Positions 46,908-58,485 of a DNA stretch of 64,000 bases are shown here, one piece after another; within the stretch, counting starts at the first letter, position 1, and every line of letters begins with the position of its first letter. The stretch is from Hippophae tibetana. Lineage: Eukaryota; Streptophyta; Magnoliopsida; Rosales; Elaeagnaceae. The stretch is taken from the NCBI GenBank assembly GCA_037013495.1, contig CM072812.1:70315340-70379339 (forward strand), read 5' to 3'. The notes under the pieces were generated by a model. The model was not told the DNA's origin and did not search any database. It saw only the letters and a list, made by a program, of their open reading frames with translations. Made by a program: the position numbers and the translations under genes.

Positions 46908-47938
46908 CACTACTACAAAAAGGGGTATATAAGTCGATGTCTAAAGTCGGTTTTTACAAAAAACCGACTTTTAATGAATTTAAAGTCGGTTGTCCACGTC
47001 AACCGACGCTACGTTACGTGGATAGCGTCGGTTATCCACGTCAACCGACGCTACGTTACGTGGATAGCGTCGGTTGTCCACGTCAACCGACGCTATGCGT
47101 GGACGTAGCGTCGGTTCTAGGTGTTAACCGACGCTACGCTACGTGGATAGCGTCAGTTCTAGGTGTCAACCGACGCTACGCTACCTGGAACCGACGCTAT
47201 CCACGTAACATAGCGTCGGTTCGACACGTCAACCGACGCTACACACGTGGATAAATATTTTCTCTTCTTTCTTCCCAGACAGAAACTATTTTCAGCGTTC
47301 CAGAACTCTAAAAAATCGAAAACCTCCTCCTCCACTCCTCCACTCTTTCTCATTTTCCGGCCACCTACGACTACCATTTCCAACATCGGTTAGTGAGTTT
47401 TCTTCCTCTCTAACTAATCTTTTAGATCCCCTATTATTCATATATTTTTTCTGTTATTATGTGTTATTATTTATGTGTATAGATTGTTGTATTATATATG
47501 TAGGTTTGTAATGTAACATAAGGAGAAGAATATGACGATCTTGAATAAAATAGAACAAAATCATGGTAATTTTTCTGTTATTAATTAATATTTTATTTTC
47601 AAATATTTGTATTATTTGAACTATTTGCTAAACTGATATTGGTTTTTTTTCTGCTCGAATACAGGATGAATATGAATAAATTTAAAAAAAAAAAAAAGAA
47701 GTTAGCGTCGGTTCACCGCGTGAACCGACTTTAAACGTAAAGTCGGTTCATCGCGTGAACCGACTTTAAACGTAAAGTCGGTTCATCCCGTGAACCGACT
47801 TTAAACGTAAAGTCGGTTCACACCTTGAACCGACTTTACACTTTAAGTCATTTAATTTAAAGTCGGTTCAGTGAACCGACTTTAAATTAGTTTAAAGTCG
47901 GTTAAAAACCGACTTTTATACCCCTTATTGTAGTAGTG
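46908..47938. mobile_element. Non-autonomous CACTA (En/Spm) transposon
   Basis: The ends are CACTACTACAAAAAGGGGTA and, inverted, CACTACTACAATAAGGGGTA. Subterminal arrays consist of short palindromes: outer ones pair AAAGTCGGTT with AACCGACTTT (46945-46995 and 47730-47915), inner ones pair AGCGTCGGTT with AACCGACGCT (47000-47250, and 47703 onward), often around CCACGT. The unique middle (47255-47690) carries no transposase domain but has a pyrimidine-rich leader and possible splice sites. Open frames across the arrays encode only repeat products. Insertion into the copia RT is precise. Confidence 0.95.
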
Positions 47939-48620
47939 AATGGTGTTAGACAAACTGAGTATACGAGCATCATTGGTAGCTTACGTTATGCTATTGACTA
48001 CACTAGGCCAACATTGACTACTCTTTAGGCTTACCAGTAAACCTAGTATAGAGTATTGGAATGCAATTGAAAGGGTCACGAGATACCTAAAGGGAATTAT
48101 GAACCTTGGATTACGTTATAAGAAGTTTCCTACTATTCTAGAATGATACATAAATGTTGATTGAAACATCATATCAGAAGACTCCAAAGCAACTAGCAGC
48201 TATATATTTCGCATTGTTAGTGGTGATGTTTCATGGAAGTCTAAGAAATATACAATTTTAGCTCAATCTACAATGGAGTTTGAAATGATAGCATTAGCTA
48301 CTGCTAGTGAAGAAGCAAGCTAGTTAAGAAGTCTGTTAACTGAGATCCTTTTATGAGAAAGACCAATACCAGTTGTCCTTATCCATTGCGATAGTATCAC
48401 TACTATTGCAAAGATTCAAAACCATTATTACAATGGCAATAGACAATAGATACGTCATAAGCACAATACTGTTAGAGAATTTATCTCTCTAGGAGCTATA
48501 AGAGTGGATCATGTATATACTGATGAAAATTTTGCTGATCTTTCGACGAAAGGATTAGCAATAGATAAGGTTTTCAAAACCTCAAAAGGAATGGAATTGA
48601 TGTCCTTAGATTGAAGAGTC
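47939..48620 (+). pseudogene. Copia RNase H remnant, 3' of CACTA insertion
   Basis: Frames read NGVRQTEYTSIIGSLRYAID, SKATSGY-like sequence (SKATSSYIFRIVSGDVSWKS), KKYTILAQSTMEFEMIALAT, EEASWLRSLLTEILL-like, PVVLIHCDSITTIAKIQN, RHKHNTVREFISLGAIRVDH and VYTDENFADLSTKGLA, the standard C-terminal RNase H region of copia polyproteins. Stops (for example TAG for Trp) interrupt it. It ends at about 48615. Confidence 0.88.
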
Positions 48621-49172
48621 ACTCATGATGGTAACCCAACTTCTAGACTCGAGATCCCAAGAAATAAGTTCAATGGGTAATAACAAGTCATGAAGTGATA
48701 TGATGAGATGAATCATGCTATTATGAAGTCTCATTCTATATTGTTAGAAGCATGAAGTCCTAAAGCGATAGAAAGCATGAGGTAATTATTAACTCAAAAT
48801 GAGTTCTATACTATATGTGGAGTGGAGTACATAGCTACAAGAGTACTCTTGATGGACTCACCTATGTGAATGTGGAAGTGTGGTTGCTTTCTCTGAAACT
48901 TTTGGGAAAATTTTACTAGAGCATTCACTATACTAGGATACATGTGCATGGCCGTAAAACATAGAATTTTTGAACTACATCTTGGAAAGGTTGTGTGTGT
49001 AATGTTGTTAGAGATAGAGTTCAAAACTCGAGTTACTCTAGTATATTCTAAAACATCAACACTATGCAAAGGTTCAAGTCGATAGACACCTTTTACTGAT
49101 GCACAATCTTATACTTTTAATTGATCGATTACTCAATGAAAACTATTTTTATATAAAATTCAAATGGGATAG
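48621..49172 (+). mobile_element. 3' untranslated region of copia element with polypurine tract
   Basis: Non-coding sequence after RNase H. AAATGGGATAG at 49162-49172 directly precedes the 3' LTR and is the likely polypurine tract. The 87-codon minus-strand frame here is a shadow. Confidence 0.6.
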
Positions 49173-49998
49173 TGTTGCAAATAGTGTGAATTTAAATAAA
49201 AAAAAGTGCAAAATTTTCCTCTCTTAAATATTTTTATCCAACATTGCTTTTCTACATCTTTTAGGAGGTGTTAATATAGAGAAATATTTACAATTGAGAT
49301 TGGGCCCCAAGAGGCACCCATTTTTATGGAAGGGGGACCTAGGTAATTGTGGAGCCACACACACTCGTGAGCTACAACTGTTGTCCGTCCAACCGGCGTT
49401 GTCGAGTTGAGTGCGAGTGCGAGTGTGTGTGTGAGCTGAGGTGACACTTTATTTTTTTCATTTTTTTCATTATTAATATTATTTTTTCCAAGAGTCAGAA
49501 ATTTTGTTATTAACCAAATTGAGTCACCCAAAACCTTACCATTATTTTTTGATCGTTTTGTTTCATTATTGTGTGAACGTTTTCGCTATTATTGTGTTAA
49601 CATTTTTTTTGTGAACGTTACATGCACGATCATCCTTTTTTTCAACTATAAAAAGAGGGTCATAGCTCTTTGTTTTATAGAACTAAAAAACTGCTATTCA
49701 GATCAAATTCAAGAAAAGAAAATTCAAAATTTCTTTTTCAGTTTTACGACCAACATAAATACTTTTTAGGTGTAGCATTCCGAACTTCATCAGTGTAATT
49801 AAGCTTTGAGATAGAAAAATGATCTTGGGTTGTTTTATCTTGAAAATGATGAGATTGTGTTTGCTTGTATAAATTTGAGTAAAACCATGAAACGTATTAA
49901 AGAGAGAGACTTATATCGCGATTAAATCCAAATAATATTTTTTAATATATCAATAATATTGTTTATATTTTGTTTTTACATGCCTTCTACCAATATAT
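49173..49998 (+). repeat. 3' LTR of nearly full-length copia element
   Basis: Begins TGTTGCAAATA and matches the 5' LTR throughout; the last bases CTACCAA run into a TA microsatellite. TATA-like AACTATAAAAAGAG at about 49646-49659. Divergence from the 5' copy is appreciable by eye, so insertion is not recent. Confidence 0.87.
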
Positions 49999-52900
49999 AT
50001 ATATATATATATATATTTACTCTAATATCCTTTATTTACCTTATATTGGCCGTGCATAGACGATAACTTTTTATAGCGTTGCTAAAACCAGGTGGTAATC
50101 GTTATAGAAAGAAAAAATATCTCACCGATCAGCATTAAGTATTCCACCTCAATTGACCCCTTCTAAGGCAAATGTCCTCAAACATGACAACACCAAATGA
50201 ATGAAAAATGCATGAAATAGTTGTCAATGGTGAGACCGTATTGTAAAATCTGTGGTGTCTGTGAAAGGAGGTGAGTTGGCTGATTTAACTTTATGGGTGC
50301 TAAATGTTGAAGATATTTATTTGCAGCAAATAAAAGAGAGCCAGCACACTGATTCATCTCCTCTGAAGACAAAGTGTGCTGTTGTTTGGTTGTTTTGAAA
50401 GGTCTGACTACTTTTGTATATATTAGAAATGTCAAAAAACATGTATATAATATATGTCAAAAATATTTTAAAAAAATAAATAATTTTTTTTATTTTTTAA
50501 ATTATTTAATCATGTTTTATATTAATTTATGTAATGATATATATATATCACCTTTCAACAGTTGGACTCATGATTTGAACTTAATTTAACTGCCAACAGT
50601 TTTGCAGACACAGTTCATTTCCTTGACTAGTCCTTTTCTTTCTTTATAATTAGTTCTTTTCCAATTCTGTCAAACCAGCTAGCAAACTTTTTTTTTTAAT
50701 AATTCTCTATCTTGATGCAAATGATATTTCAAATGTACTGTATACGATTTTTTTTTTTTTTTAATAAAATGATATATGATTGTTAAAGTACTTTTATATT
50801 ATTAAGCTAAATTAAAGATAGAGAAATTCAACTAATTGTCTATAAATTTTGAGTCACAACCTGATTGCTGCTTGTTGACTCCTACGTTGGGTTTCTCTAA
50901 TAAGAATGTGTAACAATGAGGTACAAAATGTTGTTATGTCACAACGTACGTAACTACGCATCACCTTTTCGAGTTATTGTTATTGAGAATATATTATATA
51001 AAAGGGAGAAGTAACTCAATTTAAGTAAAATACAGTATTAGTTTTATTTAGACATATATATACGGATGTGATAAATTTTTTAAATATAAAAATTTGTTAA
51101 AAAATCGATATGAAATACTTCAACTGTAAAAATATAAAATATATAAATACAGGTATAATTTATTTAATTTTGAAAAACTTGTTATTAAATATACTATAAG
51201 AAGATATATTATTATTATTATTATTAAGACATTATTTGATTTTTTATAATAATATAAAATATCATTTAATATTAATATATAAAGATAAATTAACTACCTA
51301 TTAACACTAAACTTAATTCATTTTAAGTAAGAAGTTTGAACCAAATCAATTACTATAGTTTGATATTAAAAATTTATATTTATTCTCATTATTTTTTAAC
51401 ATATGTTATATAATTAATATTTTTATTATTTAATATTTAGATTCAATTATATCAAAAAAATCTTATTTATTTCTATGAATATATAAACAATTTTTTTAAT
51501 ATTTTAATAAAGTATAAATGTTATAATTTAAATATAATTGATAATTATTTTTATTTTATGTTATTACATTATGAAAATGATAATAATATATTTAGTAAAA
51601 TTTATTGTTGGAGAAAGTATTTTTCATTTATATCATATAAGAAAATATTATTTATGTATTATATTTTTTAGTTCAAAAGTACGAGTATTTTTCATTAATT
51701 CTCACTATAAATATAATACAAATATAATATGTAAAATTACTAACTAGTCCTAGAGTCATCAAATTCTAAAAAACATTTTATGTGCTCTACCTTTGTGAAA
51801 ATAAATAAATTATTTTATTTTAATAATTTTTTATCAATTGATTAAAATGAAATAAAATATCATATGGATAAAAATAAAATTTAATATAATATTATTTTAA
51901 AAAAATCAATCATAATAATATCACACCACGTGACAACATCGCGTACACTACATACAAAGTATTTTCTTTTTTCGACAACATACAATGGAAGTCGAGATGA
52001 CACTCAAACAAAATTTAACGTGAATGTTGAAATCAAGCCATTATTAATTTTTGACAGATCAATCATACACGTAATATTCCACATGTCATTTATACATATA
52101 TAACATACTTAGGTTTTATTCAAATACTATTATAATCGGTTCATTTGTTATTTTAATTTATTAAAATAAATATTAAAAATTATGAGATTAAATCTTATCT
52201 ATGTGTAAAACTTAATTTTGATAAAAAAAATGATCTTGTAACATTTTTTTTTATAAAATAAGTCTTTTATTTTTTATAAAGGTAAATAAATAAGTAAGAT
52301 ATAATTTGATTTATCACGTATTTTAATTAAATTTTTTAATTTAATTAGGCTCTACGGAACAATTTTAACTGTTATATGTATAAATTACACACAAGGCTTA
52401 TCGTAAATCAACGTAGTACAATGGTCTTTTCTGATAACACGGTCGTGACAATTTAGGGGCAATTCTTGCCTTAGATAGATGAGTACAATTAATCTCGATT
52501 TTTTAACACTATTTTATATTTTTTTAAATATATTAATTTAAAAAATTCATTATGTATTTATTTTTATAGTATTGATATTATCACGGTAAAACTTTTATAA
52601 CTATAAAAATAATATATAAATTATATTTTAATCCAATTATTATTGAATATATTTTGGAAATAATAATATACATCTTATTAATTAATAACCAAAAAGATAA
52701 ATAATTATTGATTCTTAATTTTATAATTCGTGATGTACATAATTTATTAAAATAAAAGATAAGTATTACTAAATTTAATTAAAACTTAGAATATAGTTAT
52801 TATTATTTCAAAATATGGAGCATATATTTACATTAATATATAAATATTCTTTAAGATTATAAACATTATTTACATATATAATTTTTTTTTCTTTTTAATT

Positions 52901-53846
52901 AACATTTATTTGAAGTTAAGAATAAATATAACAGATTCATGAGTAAAAAATAGAATTGTTGGATGTAAAAAAAATAAGTAATAATTTTTGGTTGAAGTAC
53001 AGGTAATTTGGATAAATCATCCAGACTCATACACAGTGCCCATCCCTATATTAAATCAAGGGAATGAAAATATATATATGATAATAAAGGGAAGCTTATA
53101 TAAAACAATCCACACAAAACTTATAATAATAAAGGTATCTTAAACGAAATTGACACGAACAGTTTAGAATTTAACATTAAATAGATTTAATTAATCAAAA
53201 TTTAATTAAAATAGAATCTAACTAAATAACATTAAATGAAATTTTTTAATTGAAATTATTTTTTAATAAAAATATATAATTTGGGTATAAAAAATAATAT
53301 TTCCATAATTATAAACTTTTACTAGTAATATATATATATTGTTTTCTTAAAAAGAAAGAAAAAGTATGATTTGTTTTTTAATACAAATATTTGATTTGAA
53401 TATAAAAAATATTATTTTTATACTTATAAATTTATTTTAATAATATATATTTTTTGTTTTTTTAAAAAGAATTAAAGAAAAAAAAATTATGAGCAGAATA
53501 AAAAAGTGGAGTAAAACTTTTCCACACGTCCTCTTAATTTTTCTTTTTATAAAATTTTTCGCAACTCATATATTCTCAAACTGAACCCTAACTTTAATTT
53601 TATATAAGAAAAATATTAATATAAGTAAACTACAAGAAGAGTACGTGTTACGTATTCACCTACTTTTAAACCGATTCACTTTAATTGTTTTATCGTAGTG
53701 TAATCCACAATAACTTTCCTAGTACTTGAAAAGATGACCAATCTGGATGACATCATCGAAATATTTTGGTCAATATATCGTAAAAAAAAACGTAGGGTAA
53801 ATAAAAGCACAAATACACAAGTTTTGGTAAATCTTGAGCAAAGAAG
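49999..53846. other. AT-rich intergenic region
   Basis: (TA)n at 49996-50018. The patch 50040-50180 is less AT-rich (CGTGCATAGACGATAAC, AACCAGGTGGTAATCG) and could be an old transposon end, but I cannot assign it. The remainder is A/T runs with no convincing open frame or RNA gene. Confidence 0.45.
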
Positions 53847-54064
53847 TGAAAGAATGCAAAATATGCACGTAGAGAGAGAGAGAGAGAGAGAGAGCTGAGT
53901 AATGTATTTAGTGGTTTTATTGAGTGAATACTAAGCACACCTTATACACCAGTTAGCACATGGAATCAGTTACAATTAACTAAGCTTACATAGCTTATGG
54001 TTTTGATTCACTACATTACTAGCATACAAACATCACTATACTTACACATTATGATAATTAATCA
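53847..54064 (-). repeat. 3' LTR of short-LTR copia element
   Basis: 218-bp LTR matching 58263-58485 (GAATACTAAGCACAC, GCTTACATAGCTTATGGTTT, TAGCATACAA(A/G)CATCAC). On the minus strand it starts TGATTAATTATCA and ends CTTTCA. A (GA)n tract at 53872-53894 is an expansion absent from the other LTR. The purine tract ATGAGAGGA (54065-54073, minus) adjoins it. Confidence 0.82.
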
Positions 54065-55510
54065 TCCTCTCATAAGTTCATATTTTTTCAATTGTTAAGA
54101 ATGAAGTTAATTTTATTAATAAATCATTAATAGTATAATTAACTGTATGCAACTAATATATTTTATCAGCTGTATATTAGTACAACTAATATACTTTTCT
54201 TAAAAGTATTTTTTTTAAAATAGATTCTTATTTTCTGTATTTATGTGTTAGTATTCATTGTAAGTATATTCAATTCATTTGTCATTATATAAACAATATG
54301 CTACTTGCTTGATAAATGTTAAACAATTAATTCACCGTTTTGAACTTTTCTTCTTACAAAGTGAAAATTAATCTCTATATGCTTGGTTTTTAAGTGAAAA
54401 ACTAAATTCTTTGCAAGATAGTTAACACTTATGTTATCATAAAATAGCTCTGAAGGAATGGACAAAGTGTTATGAACCTTTTTCAATAATTTGACCAATT
54501 AAATATTTCAACTGCTACTTGTATCAGAGAATGAAACACGGCCTTAATGGATGACCTTAACACCCCACGTTGCTTTCCAAATGACCAAGACACTAGAGAA
54601 TGACCCAAAAAAGACACAAAAATCACATGACTTGAGGTGCCATTGAGATATCTCAAAGCTATCTTTGTAGAAGATCAATGCACATTAGTGGGACATTATA
54701 AAAACTGGCATAATTTTCACAAAGTAAGCAATTTTTGGCCCTGTTAATGTTTAGTATTTGAGTGTACCAATAATGGACCTAAATTGAGAAGGATCTTCGA
54801 ACGCCTGACCATATGTATTTGACATTGTCTTTCCACCAAGAAAAGGTGTACTCATTAGGTAATTTCCTCAAACAATTGAGCTTTTTCAAGAAGTAGATTT
54901 AGGTACTTTTGCTTGGAAAAATGAAAGGCCTCACTACTTCTCACAACTTCAATTCCCATAAAAGTTTTAAATTGCCCAAGTCCTTTTGAGAAAGTGTCTT
55001 GGGAAGCTTTTCAATCATGCATTGAATCAATTTTTGATAGCTCCTAGTAATGACAATGTCACCCACATACACCGAAAAAATCACCAATTTAGAGATTGTA
55101 GCATATGTTAGCATAAAAGTGTTAGATTTAGAGCAAGTCAAACCCCATTTCAACAAACATGTACTAAGCTTTGTAAACCAGGCTCTAGAAGCCTACTTGA
55201 GCCCATAGAAAGCCTTCTTCAGTTTGTAAACAAACTGAGGCCTTGAATGATAAAAAACCCACTAGGTTGGTTCATATAAAAACCCTCCTCTAAGTCCCAT
55301 TTAGAAAAAATATTATTGACATCAAATTGTCGTACCATCCAATTTTGTGACAAGGTAAGAGTGAGCACCACTCTGATTATTGTTGGTTTTACCACAAGAT
55401 TGAAAGTCTTTGTGTAATTAATACCATGGGTTTGATTATACCCCTTTACAACGACTTTACTTTTATATCTTTTCAAGCTTCTATCAACCTTTAACTTCAC
55501 CCAAAACCCC
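54065..55510 (-). pseudogene. Copia reverse transcriptase-RNase H remnant (short-LTR element)
   Basis: Minus-strand frames 55500-54941 read KLKVDRSLKRYKSKVVVKGY, NQTHGINYTKTFNLVVKPT, IRVVLTLTLSQNWMVRQFDV, NIFSKWDLEEGFYMNQPSGF and VYVGDIVITRS, the latter being the catalytic YVDD with Asp changed to Gly. Further downstream DLGNLKLLWELKL, FLGGKTMSN, AFEDPSQFRSIIGTLKY and PKIAYFV mark the start of the RNase H region. RNase H proper is decayed toward 54100. Stops and frameshifts throughout; not functional. Confidence 0.87.
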
Positions 55511-56400
55511 CACTTGTTACCAGTTATCTTAGCATCCTAAGGTGGATATACTAACTCCCAAGTTTGATTAACAACCAATGTCTTATACTCCTTTTTCATA
55601 GATTCATACCACTTAGAGCATTTTAATGTTTCAGACACATTTTTGGGTTCATATAGGACAAGTAGCATAGTGATTACCTTAGGCTTGACAATGCCATGCT
55701 TGGCTCTAGTGGTCATTGAATGAGTATTGATGGATGGATTTGAAGTAAGTAAAATAGAATCATTACTAGAGGAAGGAAAATGCACATACAAGGTAATACC
55801 ATCATGGTTAAACACTTGAAAATCAGAGTTTCAAGAAGTGGGAAGCAATAATAATATCCATCATATAGAACATGATGATCAAAATGGGATGGTGCAGAGA
55901 AAAAAAAAGGAAAATGAGTTTGGTTTTGAAGAAGAAAATATGGAAGACAGTGATAAAGGTGTGTGAATAAAGGAGATATAGGTGAATGTGTATCACAGTC
56001 AACTGGGGCTTGAAAGCATACTTCCAATAGCACAAAGACAAACCAGCCTTGGTGAGTAGAGAAAGTCCAGTCTTTATCACATGCATATTTTTGCATTCCA
56101 CCACCCATTTTGAAAGAGTATATAAGGGTGTGAACCTCTCTTCACATATCCATCTTGAAACAAAAAATTTCGAAGAGCTTTAAACTCTTCACCATAATCA
56201 CTCTGCAATAGTTTTATGGATGTGCTAAACTCTTTCCACTTAGACTTGGCTCTTCTAAGACATAACATATAGCTAAGAAAACTTTGAAAAATCATCCACA
56301 AATAGAAAATAGTATTTAACACTACCAATTGATGCTACTAAGGTAGGACCTCATACATCAATATGTAATATATCAAAAGATTTTCCAAACCTCTAATGAT
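55511..56400 (-). pseudogene. Copia integrase remnant and linker (short-LTR element)
   Basis: 56328-56077 reads LLQSDYGEEFKALRNFL (second catalytic Asp in SDYGEEF), GYVKRGSHPYILFQNGWWN, then after a frame change VIKTGLSLLTKAGLSLCYWK. The NGVVERKHR motif reads NGWWNAKIC, so the catalytic Glu is gone. 55815-55537 carries the linker into RT with SMTTRAKHGIVKPK and SKWYESMKKEYKTLVVNQTW. Same strand and order as the RT remnant. Confidence 0.83.
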
Positions 56401-57922
56401 AGGTTTCATAAGTAACCTATGTGATTCTCTTAACTGATAATCAAGACACAACCAATCAATAAAAATAAGTTTAATTAGTGCTTAAGTTATTTGCTATCAG
56501 AACAACCTTAACAACTTCCTCGTGAAGGTGCCCTAGCTTGTCATGCCAAAGACTATCATCTATTACTTATTTTTTTTTATGAAACTTAACATGTGATGCA
56601 CAAGAATGAACATTAAGAACATCCACACTTGCTTGAGTAAAAACATTTGAAAAATTAGAAATGGAAATACTAGATTCATGTGACACCATTGAAGCTTTTT
56701 TAGGCAGTTTGTAAAGTCCTTGTTCAATCCCTCCAATCAATAACATCCTTCATGTTTTAATTCTTTGATGCAAAAGATATATGGAAAGAACTCAACAACT
56801 ACATTGTTTTTTCATACACAACTTTTTCATAGGGATCAAATTTTTAGCTAGTTAAGACACTAATAACATATTGCGTAGCATAAAGTCTTTGTCACCCGCC
56901 TTAAGATTACCACTTCCAAAATAGTTGATAGGAACAGTGCTACCATTACCTAGCATAATAGCTTCATAATATGTGTAATGCTTAGCACCAATAATTACTA
57001 GTCAAATGATGACTTGTTCTTGTATGAAGACACCAAGAATCATTAAGATTCTTAGAACATTGTCAAGGAGTAAAAAATGTCATAGGAGGAAAATTATTTG
57101 TAAAAGAGAAATTTTCAAACTGTAATTGAGATTTTAGCTGTGGATCTTGTTGACTAGGTTGACTACAAGATTCATCACATGACTAAGTTTTGAACCTATG
57201 AAAGATTCATTTACAGAGTTCTATTTTAGCATAGTCAGAATATATAAAAAAACATCTAGTTGTATTTTTTCCTTACTTCTAGCATATATGACAAGTGCAT
57301 TTGTACTAGGAAAATATTTTCCACCATTTACATGATTTTAAGTCTGTTATTGATCAATATTTTAGTTTTGATTGTGGTTTTGAGAAGACTGATTTCTATT
57401 ATCATTGAAATTATTGGATGAAAGCTGCGGTCTTTGATTAAATTATTGAAAATTGGATCCTTAATGTGGTTGAGTGAACATGGTAATATTGGTTTGTACA
57501 AACTAAGAATTAGCATTATTCATATGCTCAAATTGTTTTTCATGAAATCTCAAGGAGGTGAAAACCTTAATGGCACTCATTTCTTTTATGTAATGTTGGT
57601 GATGAGGAGTTGTAGTCACTTTCTAATCCACCAAGAATAAATAACCTATTCTCTGTTAGATATATCATCACCATCAGCTATTATATGATTAACCACTTTT
57701 TTGCAATGTTAATATAATTTTTTATAGCCATAGATCCTTTTTACAATGTCTATAATTACCAACAAAGCAGCATAATTTGTGTTGAATAAGTATCAAAAAA
57801 CACATTTTCCAAGGCTTTCCAATAAATAGTAGTTGAATGTTTTCCTTTTCTAGTAAGGTATTTGAGATAATTAGAAATCATTGAGCTATAAATTTAGCTA
57901 GTCACAATTTTGTCCTTTGTAC
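56401..57922 (-). pseudogene. Copia gag C-terminus, protease and pre-integrase remnant
   Basis: Heavily decayed. Words such as DDSLWHDKLGHLHEE-like (about 56565-56510, minus), LSPFQILCIKELKHEGC-like and a Asn-rich gag tail (57420-57320) fit the region between copia capsid and integrase, but no open stretch is long enough for confident domain limits. Confidence 0.5.
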
Positions 57923-58204
57923 TCATTTATCATATTCAGGGTTCATTTCAAGAACTGCCCAACTTTGTAGCGTTTCTCCATTGGAGAGTTGCATTATTTT
58001 CTTGAGAATTTTCTGAGGTGTAATTGTTGATCCTTTAATGAAGCCTTGCAAGAAATAGACATAAATTACATGCCTGAGTTGCTCACGCCATATCGAAAAG
58101 TTTGTTCGATCAAGTTTGATCCAAAAACTAGGGTTAATGAAAATGTTTTGCAATGAGAAAGAAGGTTTAATAGATGACTCTTTTTTAGCATCAAGAGAAA
58201 CCAT
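57923..58204 (-). pseudogene. Copia gag N-terminus (short-LTR element)
   Basis: The 93-codon frame reads FINPSFWIKLDRTNFSIWRE, QLRHVIYVYFLQGFIKGST and ETLQSWAVLEMNPEYD, matching the start of copia Gag (…KLDRTNYLLWR, GFIDGT). It begins 60 bases inside the 5' LTR, right after the primer-binding site. Confidence 0.83.
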
Positions 58205-58242
58205 TACAACTGGTGTTGACCATGAACTATCTACGAGTATTT

Positions 58243-58262
58243 CAATTATAACTCTGATATCA
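58243..58262 (-). promoter_or_regulatory. Primer-binding site of short-LTR copia (tRNA-Met type)
   Basis: On the minus strand TGATATCAGAGTTATAATTG follows the LTR end and is one change from the TGGTATCAGAG core. Confidence 0.8.
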
Positions 58263-58485
58263 TGAAAGAATGAAAATCATGTAGAGAGAATGGATGATAA
58301 GCATAAGGGAGAAAGCTAAGTAATACATTTATTTATTTTATTGGATGAATACTAAGCACACTTTTTACAATAATTAGCTAATGGCACCAATTACAACTAA
58401 TTGTGCTTACATGGCATATGGTTTTGATTCTCTACATTATTAGCATACAAGCATCACTACACTCACACACTATCACAGTTTATCA
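58263..58485 (-). repeat. 5' LTR of short-LTR copia element
   Basis: 223-bp partner of 53847-54064; plus-strand left edge TGAAAGAATG, right edge GTTTATCA. A matching 5-bp target duplication is not evident (TTATG on the right, AGAAG on the left). Confidence 0.8.

Noticed and set aside
46937-47386. Open frames and repeat array that look like a CRISPR or a repeat protein
   Set aside because: The repeats are palindromic subterminal motifs of a CACTA transposon bounded by terminal inverted repeats and a 3-bp duplication; spacers are not unique sequence of even length.
53753-53938. 61-codon frame with a Ser-Leu repeat
   Set aside because: The repeat is a translation of the (GA)n microsatellite in the LTR.
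55713-56108. 131-codon minus-strand frame rich in Phe, His and Leu
   Set aside because: It is an out-of-frame reading of the copia integrase remnant; the integrase frame overlaps it and carries the family motifs.
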